Virus record (IMG/VR): IMGVR_UViG_3300043496_000158
Location: 1-45,171 of that record
Direction: 5' to 3' (one strand)
DNA: 45,171 bases
DNA from: a virus
In this document: positions 12,339 to 19,585 of the stretch, piece after piece
Layout: the number at the start of each line of letters is the position of its first letter
How positions within the stretch are numbered: the stretch's first letter is position 1
Notes under the pieces: generated by a model
Told to the model about the DNA's origin: nothing
The model's input: only the letters and a program-made list of their open reading frames with translations
The model's database searches: none
Made by a program: the position numbers and the translations under genes

Positions 12339-13701
12339 TCTCCAGGCGGTCGATCGCCACCTGCTCGCTCCAGCGGGCCTTCGTCCCAGGCTTGACCCTG
12401 ATCCACTCGATGTAGCGGTGGAGGATCGCTCGCTTCACGTGCTCGTCCAGGTCCTCCCAGACCTGGGACAGCGGACCCTGCTCGCCATCGATCAGGCGAT
12501 CCATGCTGGACCGTGGCGCCTTGGCTGCCTCGGCTTCCGCTTTCTCCTGGCGTAGCGCAGCCAGGCGCATGTCGTAGTCGGCCTTGGCGATGTCCTGGCG
12601 GATGTCGAAGAGCAGCGCGATGTCGGCCTCGATCTCCACGGTCGCGCGCGTCCCTGCGGTCTCGACCATGACGCCCGTGATCGGCACCGGCTGGCACTCG
12701 ACCGCCTTGAACAACTCGTTCAGGATGCTGGCCTCGGCCTTGCCATCCAGGGTCAAGCGCCCGCAAGCGTCGTTGCTCGCGCTCCGGTGGCAGTGCCACC
12801 CAGGCCGACCGTTGCTGGAAGAACGGACGAGCAGCGAGTCGCATCGGTCGCAGAGCAGCAGGCCGTGGAGGATGTGCGTACGTCGTCGTCCGGCGCGCGG
12901 GTGCTTGCGCCAGCGAGCCAGCGCCACGAGAACAGCGGCCTGCTCGGCCGGTTGCACAATCGGGTCCCAGTAGCCCTGGCCGATGACTTCGCCGTTGTAC
13001 GTGTGCCTGCCACTGATCTTCGGGTTGGTCACCCAAAGCTTCACGCCCGACGAGTCCCAGCGCTTCCCGCCGGTCGTGGTGATCCCCTCGCCGTTCAGCC
13101 AGCGGGCGATGCTGTTGCAAGACGCCCCCTCAGCAACGCGGCGCACGATCTCACGACCGATCTCGGCCTCACTCTCGATCCCGTTCAGGTCGCGGTCGTA
13201 ACCGAACAGGCGGCGCCCACCCAGCTGCGTGTGACCGGCCGCGCGCTCATCCTCCATCGTCTCTCGGACCCGCCGACTGATGACCATGGCCTCGCGCTTC
13301 GCTGCGCCCAACTCGTCAACGTAGGCCTCGCGCCCCCGGGCGGTGGTCAGGTCGATGTCGCCCATCACGAAGACCTTCCCGTGGTTCTCTGCTAGATCGA
13401 TGAGATGCTCACCCTCGTGGAGCTTGCGCGTCATGCGGTCGGTCGCGCTGGTCACGATCCCATCGATGATGCCCGCCTCTACCTCGCGGAGGTTGGCATC
13501 GAAGACCGGCCGCTCGTTGCGCGAGTAGTGGCTGGCGCCGGTGTCGTTCTCCACATCGATGCGGAGCAACGTCACGTCGTTGTCCGCCTGCCAGCGTTCG
13601 AGGAAGCCCCCCTGCCGCCCGACGCCCTTACCCTCGCCCGCCTTGTCGTCGCTGATCCGAACTTGGCCGACGAGCCGCTTGCCCTTGAACTTGTTCGCCA
13701 T
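12322..13701 (-). CDS. int: Large serine recombinase (serine integrase)
   Basis: 459 residues. Resolvase-type catalytic domain at about 9-150: VGQVRISDD with nucleophile Ser17, SRNERPVF, and the ATDRMTRK arginine motif. Recombinase domain about 170-280 (GGRRLFGYDRD, SIARWLNGEGITT, SGVKLWVTNPKISG), then a zinc ribbon with CDRC...WHC...C (about 308-340), a coiled-coil arm and a C-terminal tail (VDRLEIRFRV). Complete, so probably active; it would join attP to attB without host factors. ATG at 13701 lacks a Shine-Dalgarno but lies seven bases after TAGCAT (13714-13709), so the mRNA may be leaderless. Faces away from the tyrosine recombinase across 112 bases. Confidence 0.95.
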   Translation of the reverse strand: MANKFKGKRLVGQVRISDDKAGEGKGVGRQGGFLERWQADNDVTLLRIDVENDTGASHYSRNERPVFDANLREVEAGIIDGIVTSATDRMTRKLHEGEHLIDLAENHGKVFVMGDIDLTTARGREAYVDELGAAKREAMVISRRVRETMEDERAAGHTQLGGRRLFGYDRDLNGIESEAEIGREIVRRVAEGASCNSIARWLNGEGITTTGGKRWDSSGVKLWVTNPKISGRHTYNGEVIGQGYWDPIVQPAEQAAVLVALARWRKHPRAGRRRTHILHGLLLCDRCDSLLVRSSSNGRPGWHCHRSASNDACGRLTLDGKAEASILNELFKAVECQPVPITGVMVETAGTRATVEIEADIALLFDIRQDIAKADYDMRLAALRQEKAEAEAAKAPRSSMDRLIDGEQGPLSQVWEDLDEHVKRAILHRYIEWIRVKPGTKARWSEQVAIDRLEIRFRV

Positions 13702-13708
13702 GCCAACG

Positions 13709-13766
13709 ATGCTACGCTCTCAACCTGGTCTATGAGAAATCGGCTGGCTGTTCTCAGATAGACCAG
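13709..13766. promoter_or_regulatory. Candidate attP / operator between the two integrases
   Basis: CTGGTCTAT-GAGAA (13725-13738) and TTCTC-AG-ATAGACCAG (13751-13766) form a long inverted repeat around a 12-base centre, the symmetry and size of a serine-integrase attP, directly upstream of that gene. The left arm overlaps the putative integrase -35 (TTCTCA on the minus strand, 13738-13733) and is followed by its -10, TAGCAT (13714-13709), so binding of integrase or a repressor would also control the gene. GACCAGTC at 13761-13768 is repeated in part at 13774-13780. Confidence 0.55.
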
Positions 13767-13813
13767 TCTCACTGACCAGCACTTTCATCCACCACACACA
13801 CCGAGAGGCATCC

Positions 13814-14722
13814 ATGACCACCATCCACGACTACTTGGAGTGGCAGCGCACGAAGCGCGGCCGGTCCCCGCTCACGATCGCCAAGTACCGCGAGATCCTG
13901 ACCGCCTTCGAGACCGCGCTCGATGGTGACCCGCTGGAGACCGCCACGACCGAGGACGTGGAGACGTTCGCCAACCGGGAGCGCCGGGGCGGCAAAGACG
14001 GAGCGCCCGCCACCATCGCCACCGACGTGAAGATCCTGTCGGGCTTCTACACCTGGGCGGGGCATCGCCATGGGTGGGCCAACCCGGCCGCCCTGGCGGG
14101 CCGTCCGAGCGTCCACAATGCCAACCCGCATCCCGTGCCCGCCGATGTGTGGGCGACACTCTGGAAGCACCCCCTGCCCACCGATGCTCGCGTGGCCCTG
14201 GGTGTCGCCTACTTCTGTGGACTGCGTCGCGAAGAGGTCGTTCGCTTGACCATCGGCAACGTTGATCTTGCCAACCGCCGACTGGTCAACTTCACCCGCA
14301 AGGGTGGGGGACGCGACGTGTTCGACTACGGCGAAGTCCTGGACTTCCTGCGTAATCGCTTGCCTGAACGTTCAGTCAACACCGATAAGTTCGAGCGCTC
14401 CCTAGAACTGCTAGCAGCACATGAGCCAGCATCGGAGGGCGATCGCCTACTACCGTGGCCGTCGGTGCGACCGCAGGCCTTCAACCGTCGCTTGCCCCGC
14501 TGGCTCGTCCGAGCGGGACTGACCGAGGGTGCCTGCACGCCACACATGCTGCGCCACGCCTTCGTGACCAACATGCTGGAAGCCGGGGCTCCACTCCACG
14601 TGGTGTCAAGCCTGGCTAACCACGCCAGCCCGACGGTCACGATGCGCTACGCCAAGGTGGCAGGTGGTGCTCTGGCGACCCTGCGCCGCGAGGCCGAAAC
14701 TGTGGGTTACCTGAGTGCCTGA
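13814..14722 (+). CDS. Tyrosine recombinase (XerC/integrase type)
   Basis: 302 residues. N-terminal SAM-like DNA-binding domain (1-95) and catalytic domain with the full set R138 (GLRREE), K163 (TRKGG), H244 and R247 (HMLRH), H270 (LANH) and nucleophile Y279 (TMRYAKV). Size and sequence are close to XerC/XerD-type recombinases. The ATG follows CCACACACACCGAGAGGCATCC, the phage leader. With an intact serine integrase next door it may be a second integrase, or resolve genome multimers, or invert or excise DNA elsewhere. No truncation is seen. Confidence 0.95.
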   Translation: MTTIHDYLEWQRTKRGRSPLTIAKYREILTAFETALDGDPLETATTEDVETFANRERRGGKDGAPATIATDVKILSGFYTWAGHRHGWANPAALAGRPSVHNANPHPVPADVWATLWKHPLPTDARVALGVAYFCGLRREEVVRLTIGNVDLANRRLVNFTRKGGGRDVFDYGEVLDFLRNRLPERSVNTDKFERSLELLAAHEPASEGDRLLPWPSVRPQAFNRRLPRWLVRAGLTEGACTPHMLRHAFVTNMLEAGAPLHVVSSLANHASPTVTMRYAKVAGGALATLRREAETVGYLSA

Positions 14723-14747
14723 GAGGGAAGGAACACGGGCGGTGACC

Positions 14748-14764
14748 GTCAGGGCCAGCCTGAC
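14748..14764 (+). terminator. Possible terminator after the tyrosine recombinase
   Basis: GTCAGG-gccag-CCTGAC, extended imperfectly by GGCGGTG.../...CACCGTC on both sides, starting 25 bases after the stop. Confidence 0.5.
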
Positions 14765-14806
14765 CACCGTCCATGCTCATCGCGGGGAGTTTGTGAGAAA
14801 GTTGCT

Positions 14807-14871
14807 TTGACGACGTGTCACGACAGTCACGACCGTGGTAGAGATCGTTCTGACAGGTCGCGTGACCTGTC
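14807..14871 (+). promoter_or_regulatory. Promoter/operator or attP-arm region before the HTH gene
   Basis: A TTGACG box (14807-14812) is followed by two direct GTCACGAC repeats (14817-14824, 14826-14833) and a perfect inverted repeat GACAGGTC-gcgt-GACCTGTC (14852-14871). The HTH gene starts 58 bases later with CACACACACGAGGAAGG. The palindrome suits a dimeric repressor; the direct repeats beside a tyrosine integrase gene could also be arm sites of an attP. Confidence 0.5.
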
Positions 14872-14928
14872 GGCAGGGTCTGGAAGCCACCCCGACCCCC
14901 ACACACACGAGGAAGGAAGACTGTTCTG

Positions 14929-15294
14929 ATGGCAACGACCACCACGTCTGTGCCCCTGGATGCGAAGACCAGTGAGCAGATCATCGCCATGTACAAGGCG
15001 GGCGAGAAGCTAATCGCGATCACCAAGGCCACGGGCGTGCCCCGCGCCAGTATCTACTGGGTGCTGCGCAAGGAGGGGATCACGCCAGATCGCATCGCCA
15101 AACCTTCGTCGGAGTCCATGACTGTGATCGAGGTCCTAGACCGCCTGCGTACGACGGAGCGGGAGAACGGCGAACTGCGGTATCGCGAGGGTCAGCTGGT
15201 CGAGCAGATCCAGGCGCTGCACGAAGAGATCACCGAGTTGAAACGTCAGCTGCGCGATGCCCGCAAGGGGCGCCCCCGAGCAGCTGCCAGCTAG
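14929..15294 (+). CDS. HTH DNA-binding protein with coiled coil
   Basis: 121 residues. Residues 15-50 (SEQIIAMYKAGEKLIAITKATG...SIYWVLRKEG) are a resolvase/Hin-type helix-turn-helix; residues 65-110 are a coiled coil for dimerisation (TTERENGELRYREGQL...ITELKRQL). The tail is basic. It sits behind a symmetric operator (14852-14871), so it is a good candidate for an autoregulated repressor or early regulator. The 181-base gap after it holds only GC-rich hairpins around 15345-15410 and a leader before the next gene. Confidence 0.8.
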   Translation: MATTTTSVPLDAKTSEQIIAMYKAGEKLIAITKATGVPRASIYWVLRKEGITPDRIAKPSSESMTVIEVLDRLRTTERENGELRYREGQLVEQIQALHEEITELKRQLRDARKGRPRAAAS

Positions 15295-15475
15295 CACCAA
15301 CGGTGCCCCACACGGGCGTCCGGCTCCCTTGCCAACGGGGGGTCGGGCGCCCGCTTCGCGTCCGGGTGTCTGCTGCCTGTCTACCCCTGTTCAGGTGGGG
15401 TTGCTTTCTGCACCTACCGCTGGACACTCCCCAACGTCAGGCCTACGGTCAGACCCCACACGCACGACGAGGGGG

Positions 15476-16273
15476 ATGCCGGTGCCGGGAGTCCAGGTTG
15501 ACCGGGGCAACAAGAAGTTGCTGGTCACCCAGTCTTTCCTCCAGGACTTCCAGCGCTGCCCCGAGCGGGCACGACGCCAGATCGTGGACCCGAAGCTCAG
15601 CTTCAACGACGCCACCTGTCTGGGCTCAGCCGTACACCTGTTCGTGGAGTACCGGATGCAGGGCAAGCCCTACATCGAGGCCCACCGGGTGGGCCTGGAG
15701 TTCCTGCACGAGATGACCGAACGGGAGGACTTCGTCTGGGCCGTGGTCCAGACCCTGCCCACCCTGCTGGCCCACTACGACACCTGCTGCATGTCGTTCG
15801 ACATGCACGTGGTCCCGCAAGTGTCACCGGGGGGCGACATCGAACGCACCCTGCGGGCCGACCTGTGCACGTACAAGGGCTGGCTCATCCAGCTGGAGGG
15901 CACGCCCGACTACGTGGACCCGTTCGGCCGGGTGTGGGACTGGAAGACCAGCCGCGACGACTTCTCCGTGTTCGAGGCCAACAACTGGATGATCCAGCCG
16001 ACGGCCTACACCTTCCTGGCCAGTCAGGACCGAGACAGCCCGGTTACGGAGTTCACCTACGCCGTCGCCATCAAGCCGAGCGGGGTCATCCAGCTGCTCG
16101 ACGTGTCGCGGTCGGACGAGGACTGGGCCTGGCTGGCCAGGATCGCCACCGATGTGGTCGAGCTACTGGCGCTGCCGGGCCGCTGGCCCGTGCGCCACGG
16201 CCACTACCTCTGCTCCGCCAAGTGGTGCCCGTGGTGGGACACCTGTCGCGGAGCCTCTGTCAAGCCTGAGTAG
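15476..16273 (+). CDS. Cas4/RecB-like Fe-S PD-(D/E)XK exonuclease
   Basis: 265 residues; ATG preceded by CACACGCACGACGAGGGGG. N-terminus has TQSFLQDFQRCPERARR with Cys28, then GSAVH (H54), the nuclease core EGTPDYVD (D145) and VWDWKTS (D155, K157), and the C-terminus has three Cys at 246, 251 and 257 (CSAKWCPWWDTC). One N-terminal plus three C-terminal Cys is the Fe-S pattern of Cas4 and AddB. It would resect DNA ends in phage recombination or replication. No cas genes or CRISPR array are nearby, so a spacer-acquisition role is not suggested. First of the replication block. Confidence 0.88.
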   Translation: MPVPGVQVDRGNKKLLVTQSFLQDFQRCPERARRQIVDPKLSFNDATCLGSAVHLFVEYRMQGKPYIEAHRVGLEFLHEMTEREDFVWAVVQTLPTLLAHYDTCCMSFDMHVVPQVSPGGDIERTLRADLCTYKGWLIQLEGTPDYVDPFGRVWDWKTSRDDFSVFEANNWMIQPTAYTFLASQDRDSPVTEFTYAVAIKPSGVIQLLDVSRSDEDWAWLARIATDVVELLALPGRWPVRHGHYLCSAKWCPWWDTCRGASVKPE

Positions 16274-16279
16274 ACAGCC

Positions 16280-16295
16280 ATCCGATCCGTCGGAT
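16280..16295 (+). promoter_or_regulatory. Small inverted repeat between genes
   Basis: ATCCGA-tccg-TCGGAT, seven bases after the Cas4-like gene stop and 54 before the next GTG. Possible operator or weak terminator; no clear -35/-10 around it. Confidence 0.35.
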
Positions 16296-16348
16296 ATCTG
16301 AACACCCGGCCGGGCGGTCGGCCCCGAAGCCCCTTACGTGGAGGACCC

Positions 16349-16969
16349 GTGCCTGACGATGAAGAGTACGAAGGCGAAGAGGAAACGGTTCAGGAGCCGA
16401 CACCGCTGCGGCCCCGCCAGCCAGCTGCCCGCGAGCGTGAGGAAGCGCCCCATCCGATCGCTCAGATCGACACGCCCGACCAGTTGAAGGGCCGGGTGCG
16501 GTTCACCCGCTCGCTCCAGCTGGGCTCAGGGCGCAACGACCAGGCTCACTTCTCGCTGGAGATGGAGTTCAGCTACCCGCCCGAGGCTGACCTGGCGGCG
16601 GTGGCGGCCATGGCCGCCGACGTGTTCTTCCAGACCAAGGCCACCGTGTACGAGCAGGCCGGGTTGGAGATGACCCTGGACGAGGCGGGCGTGCTGCACG
16701 AGGTCGTGCGCAAGGCCATCGCCGCCGACTCCACCCCGGCCGCCAGCGGTGGCGGGGGCGGAAGCGCGTTCCCCAACCCGTCCGACATGAACCGGCCCAG
16801 CCACATCAAGGCCGACGTGTGGCGGGACCTGGTCGAGAACTTCGGGGACTACTACGACAACCGGCCCCAGAAGGCCAACGGCGAGTACAAGTCCAACGCC
16901 CCCGACTTCAAGCACCGTGACTCGGGCGAGGCCATCTGGCTGACCGCACCCCGGCGAGGCTCCCGGTGA
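16349..16969 (+). CDS. Replication-associated protein, possibly ssDNA-binding
   Basis: 206 residues from a GTG with GTGGAGG upstream. Acidic N-terminus (about 1-50), a beta-rich domain (about 50-135: GRVRFTRSLQLG, AHFSLEMEFSYPPE), a Gly5 linker near 140 and a C-terminal segment PDFKHRDSGEAIWL. The last pattern recalls the KAPDFKCKD...GxIW tail of phage single-strand annealing and binding proteins, here with its Cys lost. It lies between a recombination nuclease and a helicase, which supports a DNA-binding role; the assignment is tentative. Confidence 0.65.
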   Translation: MPDDEEYEGEEETVQEPTPLRPRQPAAREREEAPHPIAQIDTPDQLKGRVRFTRSLQLGSGRNDQAHFSLEMEFSYPPEADLAAVAAMAADVFFQTKATVYEQAGLEMTLDEAGVLHEVVRKAIAADSTPAASGGGGGSAFPNPSDMNRPSHIKADVWRDLVENFGDYYDNRPQKANGEYKSNAPDFKHRDSGEAIWLTAPRRGSR

Positions 16970-17109
16970 GGCGGGCCAAGCCGGTGCGCACAGCCCGGTA
17001 CGTGTGCCTCGTGCGAGGGTTCGAGTTGCTGGTCACCGACGACCCTGCCGAGGTCGTGGCCCTGCACAACCTCGTCGCGGAGTGCCTGACGGTTCGCTGC
17101 GCGTCATGA
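16966..17109 (+). CDS. 47-residue protein
   Basis: GTG overlaps the previous TGA and its own TGA overlaps the next ATG. Basic N-terminus (VRRAKPVRTARYVCLVRG) then FELLVTDDPAEVVALHNLV. A tight coupled gene in the replication operon; function unknown. Confidence 0.6.
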   Translation: MRRAKPVRTARYVCLVRGFELLVTDDPAEVVALHNLVAECLTVRCAS

Positions 17110-18098
17110 CCCTCAGCCCGCCCGAGGCTCGGGCGATGCTGGAGGCCAAGCGGACCATGGCCATCCGGGCGACCTACAAGCAGGTCACCGATCGGTACGA
17201 GTTCATCCGCCCCTTCGGGATGGCGGCCGAGGACCTGTTGGACTGGATGGTCGACTCGGGCGAGCGCCTGGAGTTCGGGCTGCCCGCCCTGGACTCCCGC
17301 CTGCGGGGCGTGGGTCGAGGCGAGTTGTGCTTCATCACCGGCAAGGCCCACTCGGGCAAGACCCAGCTGCTGCTGCACCTGCTGTGCAACGTGGCCGAGC
17401 GCCGCATCCTGTACTTCACGCCCGACGAGACCGACACGACCGTGCTGTGCAAGCTGCTGGCCATCCAGCGGGGCATGGACGTGGGGCGCCTGGAGCGCAA
17501 GCTGCGCGAGCAGGACGTGCTCACCCACAACCTGGTGCGGCGGGTGGCGGCCGAGTTCCCCAACCTCATCCTCATCGACCAGCCGCTCACGTTCCCCGAG
17601 ATGGAGCGGGCGCTGCACGAGGCCGAAGAGCACTGGGGCGATCGCTGCCAGGGCGTGTTCGTGGACTACCTGGATCTGTTGCCCGGGGACGGCGACTACA
17701 CCGGCACGAAGAGCAAGGCGATCGCCTTGAAGCGCTGGACCAAGACGTTCGACGTGCCCGTGGTGGCCGTGCACCAACCCCGTCGAGGCGGTGCCCGTCG
17801 TGGCCAGGAGATCGGCATGGACGACATGCACATGGGGGGCGAGACGGAGGGGACCTTCGTGCTCGGCGTCTACCGCAAGCGCGACGACGAGTACCTGGAG
17901 GCCGAGGACCGGGCCGCCCACATGAACACGATCAGCGTGAACATCAGCAAGAACAAGCGCCCGCCCTGCCACAAGGGCGTGTTCGACTTCCACCTGGACG
18001 AGGACACGGGCTCCATCCGCGAGCTACAGCGGGGCGACCTGCAAGGCCCGGTGCGCCTGCGCTCGGTGAGCGAGGCCCAGCAGTGGCGCCGTGGCTAG
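17106..18098 (+). CDS. DnaB-like replicative helicase / RecA-fold ATPase
   Basis: 330 residues. Walker A GKAHSGKT at 79-86, sensor-like YFTPDE at 103-108, Walker B GVFVDYLDLL at 183-192 with D187, and VAVHQPRR for the H4/Q motif. After about 60 N-terminal residues it has only the C-terminal RecA core of DnaB, without the primase-binding N-terminal domain, like short phage DnaB-type or RepA helicases. It should unwind the fork together with the AEP primase at 18300. Start ATG overlaps the previous stop; the stop (TAG) overlaps the stop of the minus-strand gene at 18095. Confidence 0.88.
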   Translation: MTLSPPEARAMLEAKRTMAIRATYKQVTDRYEFIRPFGMAAEDLLDWMVDSGERLEFGLPALDSRLRGVGRGELCFITGKAHSGKTQLLLHLLCNVAERRILYFTPDETDTTVLCKLLAIQRGMDVGRLERKLREQDVLTHNLVRRVAAEFPNLILIDQPLTFPEMERALHEAEEHWGDRCQGVFVDYLDLLPGDGDYTGTKSKAIALKRWTKTFDVPVVAVHQPRRGGARRGQEIGMDDMHMGGETEGTFVLGVYRKRDDEYLEAEDRAAHMNTISVNISKNKRPPCHKGVFDFHLDEDTGSIRELQRGDLQGPVRLRSVSEAQQWRRG

Positions 18099-18268
18099 AG
18101 CACGAGCAAGCCGAGGGCCACGAAGGCCAGCCCGGCAGCGACCACCGCGGCGTAGAAGGTCTTGACCATGACCGCCACGATCGCGCCAGCCACGAATAGC
18201 ACCACCGCGATCAGGAAGAAGACATCCGCCCAGTCGACTTCACCGTGGGCGATGTCAGCGAGAATCAT
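18095..18268 (-). CDS. Hidden 57-residue two-helix membrane protein on the opposite strand
   Basis: A clean ATG frame (MILADIAHGEVDWADVFF...) of 57 codons ending in TAG. Two hydrophobic helices, residues about 16-34 and 39-57, separated by MVKTFY. Third positions are G/C-rich as in the real genes, while the plus strand here has no good frame. It is the only minus-strand gene in the early half besides the serine integrase, and it is divergent from the primase gene 31 bases away, so it likely has its own promoter. Similar small two-helix proteins are common in actinophages; role unknown, perhaps membrane/superinfection related. Confidence 0.75.
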   Translation of the reverse strand: MILADIAHGEVDWADVFFLIAVVLFVAGAIVAVMVKTFYAAVVAAGLAFVALGLLVL

Positions 18269-18270
18269 CT

Positions 18271-18289
18271 GACCAGTCTACGACCAGTC
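18271..18289. promoter_or_regulatory. Tandem GACCAGTC repeat in a divergent gap
   Basis: GACCAGTC at 18271-18278 and again at 18282-18289, one helical turn apart, fill most of the 31-base gap between the minus-strand membrane gene and the primase. The same word occurs at 3293, 13761 and reversed at 1565. Likely a binding site for one regulator. Confidence 0.5.
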
Positions 18290-18299
18290 GGGACTCACC

Positions 18300-19208
18300 T
18301 TGGACTTGGACCGTTTCCTCTGGCTCTTCGAGGGCAACCCGGACGTGATCGGTTCGGACCACGGGCGGGGCCACGAGAAGCCCGGTCCCCTGCCCATCAG
18401 CGGGCAGGAGGACTGGCTGGATGCGTTGCGCCACCATCTGGCTGGGGACCACGGCATCGGCGTGTACCCGTACTGGCGCGACCACGTGCGCTGGGGCTGC
18501 ATCGACTTCGACATCGGGGACGAAGCCTCGTGGGGTCACGCCGTCGATGTCGCCACCCTCCTGCACGAAGTCGGCATCACCGCCTGGCCCGAGCGGTCGC
18601 GCTCGAAGGGCTACCACGTGTGGATCTTCTCCCCCGAGTGGCAGCCCGCCGCGCTCATGCGCCGTGCCCTGCTAGCCAGCTGCCAGATCGTCAACGCTCC
18701 CTCGGACGAGATCAACCCGAAGAGCGAACGCCTGGAGCCGGGCCAGATCGGCAACTACGTGCGCCTGCCCTACAAGGGCGGCTCGACCCAGCGCTACCTG
18801 GAGGCTCAGGTGGTGGTCGACTTCGAGAACCGGCCCCTCACCCTGGACAACTTCCTGGAGCGGTGCGAGCCCGACGCCACCTGGGACCGACTCGACTACC
18901 TGGCCGAGGCGTGGGAGGACCCGATCCCAGTCCACGTGGCTCGGTTCGTGGACAACCGCCCCACCATGAACGTGGGACCGGAGTCCCGCAGCGACCGTAT
19001 CCGTCGGGCTGGCCCGCAGGCCGGGCGTGATCGCTCGTCGTGGCTGCACCTGCTGGCCATGGTGATGGGCGAGGAAGGCCACACCTACGACGAGATCCTG
19101 GAGGCCGTGCGCCTGGCCGACCAGGAACACACCCACAAGTACACGGACCGGCACGACGCCGAGCGCCGCTACGCCGACCTGGCCCGCCGGGCCGTGAAGG
19201 GACCGTGA
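18300..19208 (+). CDS. AEP (archaeo-eukaryotic type) primase
   Basis: 302 residues, TTG start. The catalytic region reads WGCIDFDIGD (D69 and D71, the DxD metal site) and SRSKGYHVWIFS (H106, the sxH motif), followed by QIGNYVRLPYKGG; this order is that of AEP/TOTE-type primases. C-terminal part (about 235-300) is helical with HLLAMVMGEEGHTYDEIL. It would lay primers for phage replication, paired with the DnaB-like helicase just upstream. No phage polymerase is present, so host polymerase must extend. TTG is chosen because it begins at the gap containing the GACCAGTC repeats and no ATG/GTG lies nearby. Confidence 0.88.
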   Translation: MDLDRFLWLFEGNPDVIGSDHGRGHEKPGPLPISGQEDWLDALRHHLAGDHGIGVYPYWRDHVRWGCIDFDIGDEASWGHAVDVATLLHEVGITAWPERSRSKGYHVWIFSPEWQPAALMRRALLASCQIVNAPSDEINPKSERLEPGQIGNYVRLPYKGGSTQRYLEAQVVVDFENRPLTLDNFLERCEPDATWDRLDYLAEAWEDPIPVHVARFVDNRPTMNVGPESRSDRIRRAGPQAGRDRSSWLHLLAMVMGEEGHTYDEILEAVRLADQEHTHKYTDRHDAERRYADLARRAVKGP

Positions 19209-19585
19209 TGTCCACCATCGCCAGTGCCAAGGCCGCGGGTCGCCACTGGGAGACGGCCTGTTCGAGTCTGCTCAACCTGTTCTTCCCCGGCACCGAGCGT
19301 CGGCGCCAGCGAGGCGTGAAGGACGCGGGCGACCTGATCCCGGGCAAAGGCCTGGAGGACTGGACGGTCGAGTGCAAGGCCGAGAAGCGGATCGACCTGG
19401 CTGGCTACATGACCGAGGTCGAGGCCGAGCAGAAGTGGTCGGGCACCAAGTGGGGCGTGGCTCTGGTCAAGCGCCGACAGAAGCCGGTGATCGAGGGCTA
19501 CGCGGTCATGCCCATCCACACGTGGGTGGACGTGTGCAAGGAGTTGGCCTACCTGCGGCTCACGTCAACCCCAGATGAACAGTAA
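19208..19585 (+). CDS. Holliday-junction-resolvase-like nuclease (Hjc/PD-(D/E)XK)
   Basis: 125 residues. A typical Hjc-like order: AGRHWETACSSLL (E15), RQRGVKDAGDLI (D39/D42) and WTVECKAEK (E55, K57). Size fits archaeal-type or phage resolvases. It likely resolves recombination or replication branches before packaging. It overlaps neither primase nor next gene strongly (1 base, 11 bases) and belongs to the same operon. Confidence 0.8.
   Translation: MSTIASAKAAGRHWETACSSLLNLFFPGTERRRQRGVKDAGDLIPGKGLEDWTVECKAEKRIDLAGYMTEVEAEQKWSGTKWGVALVKRRQKPVIEGYAVMPIHTWVDVCKELAYLRLTSTPDEQ

Noticed and set aside
15476-16273. Cas4 of a CRISPR adaptation system
   Set aside because: No cas1, cas2 or repeat array is present; the context is a phage replication and recombination operon.
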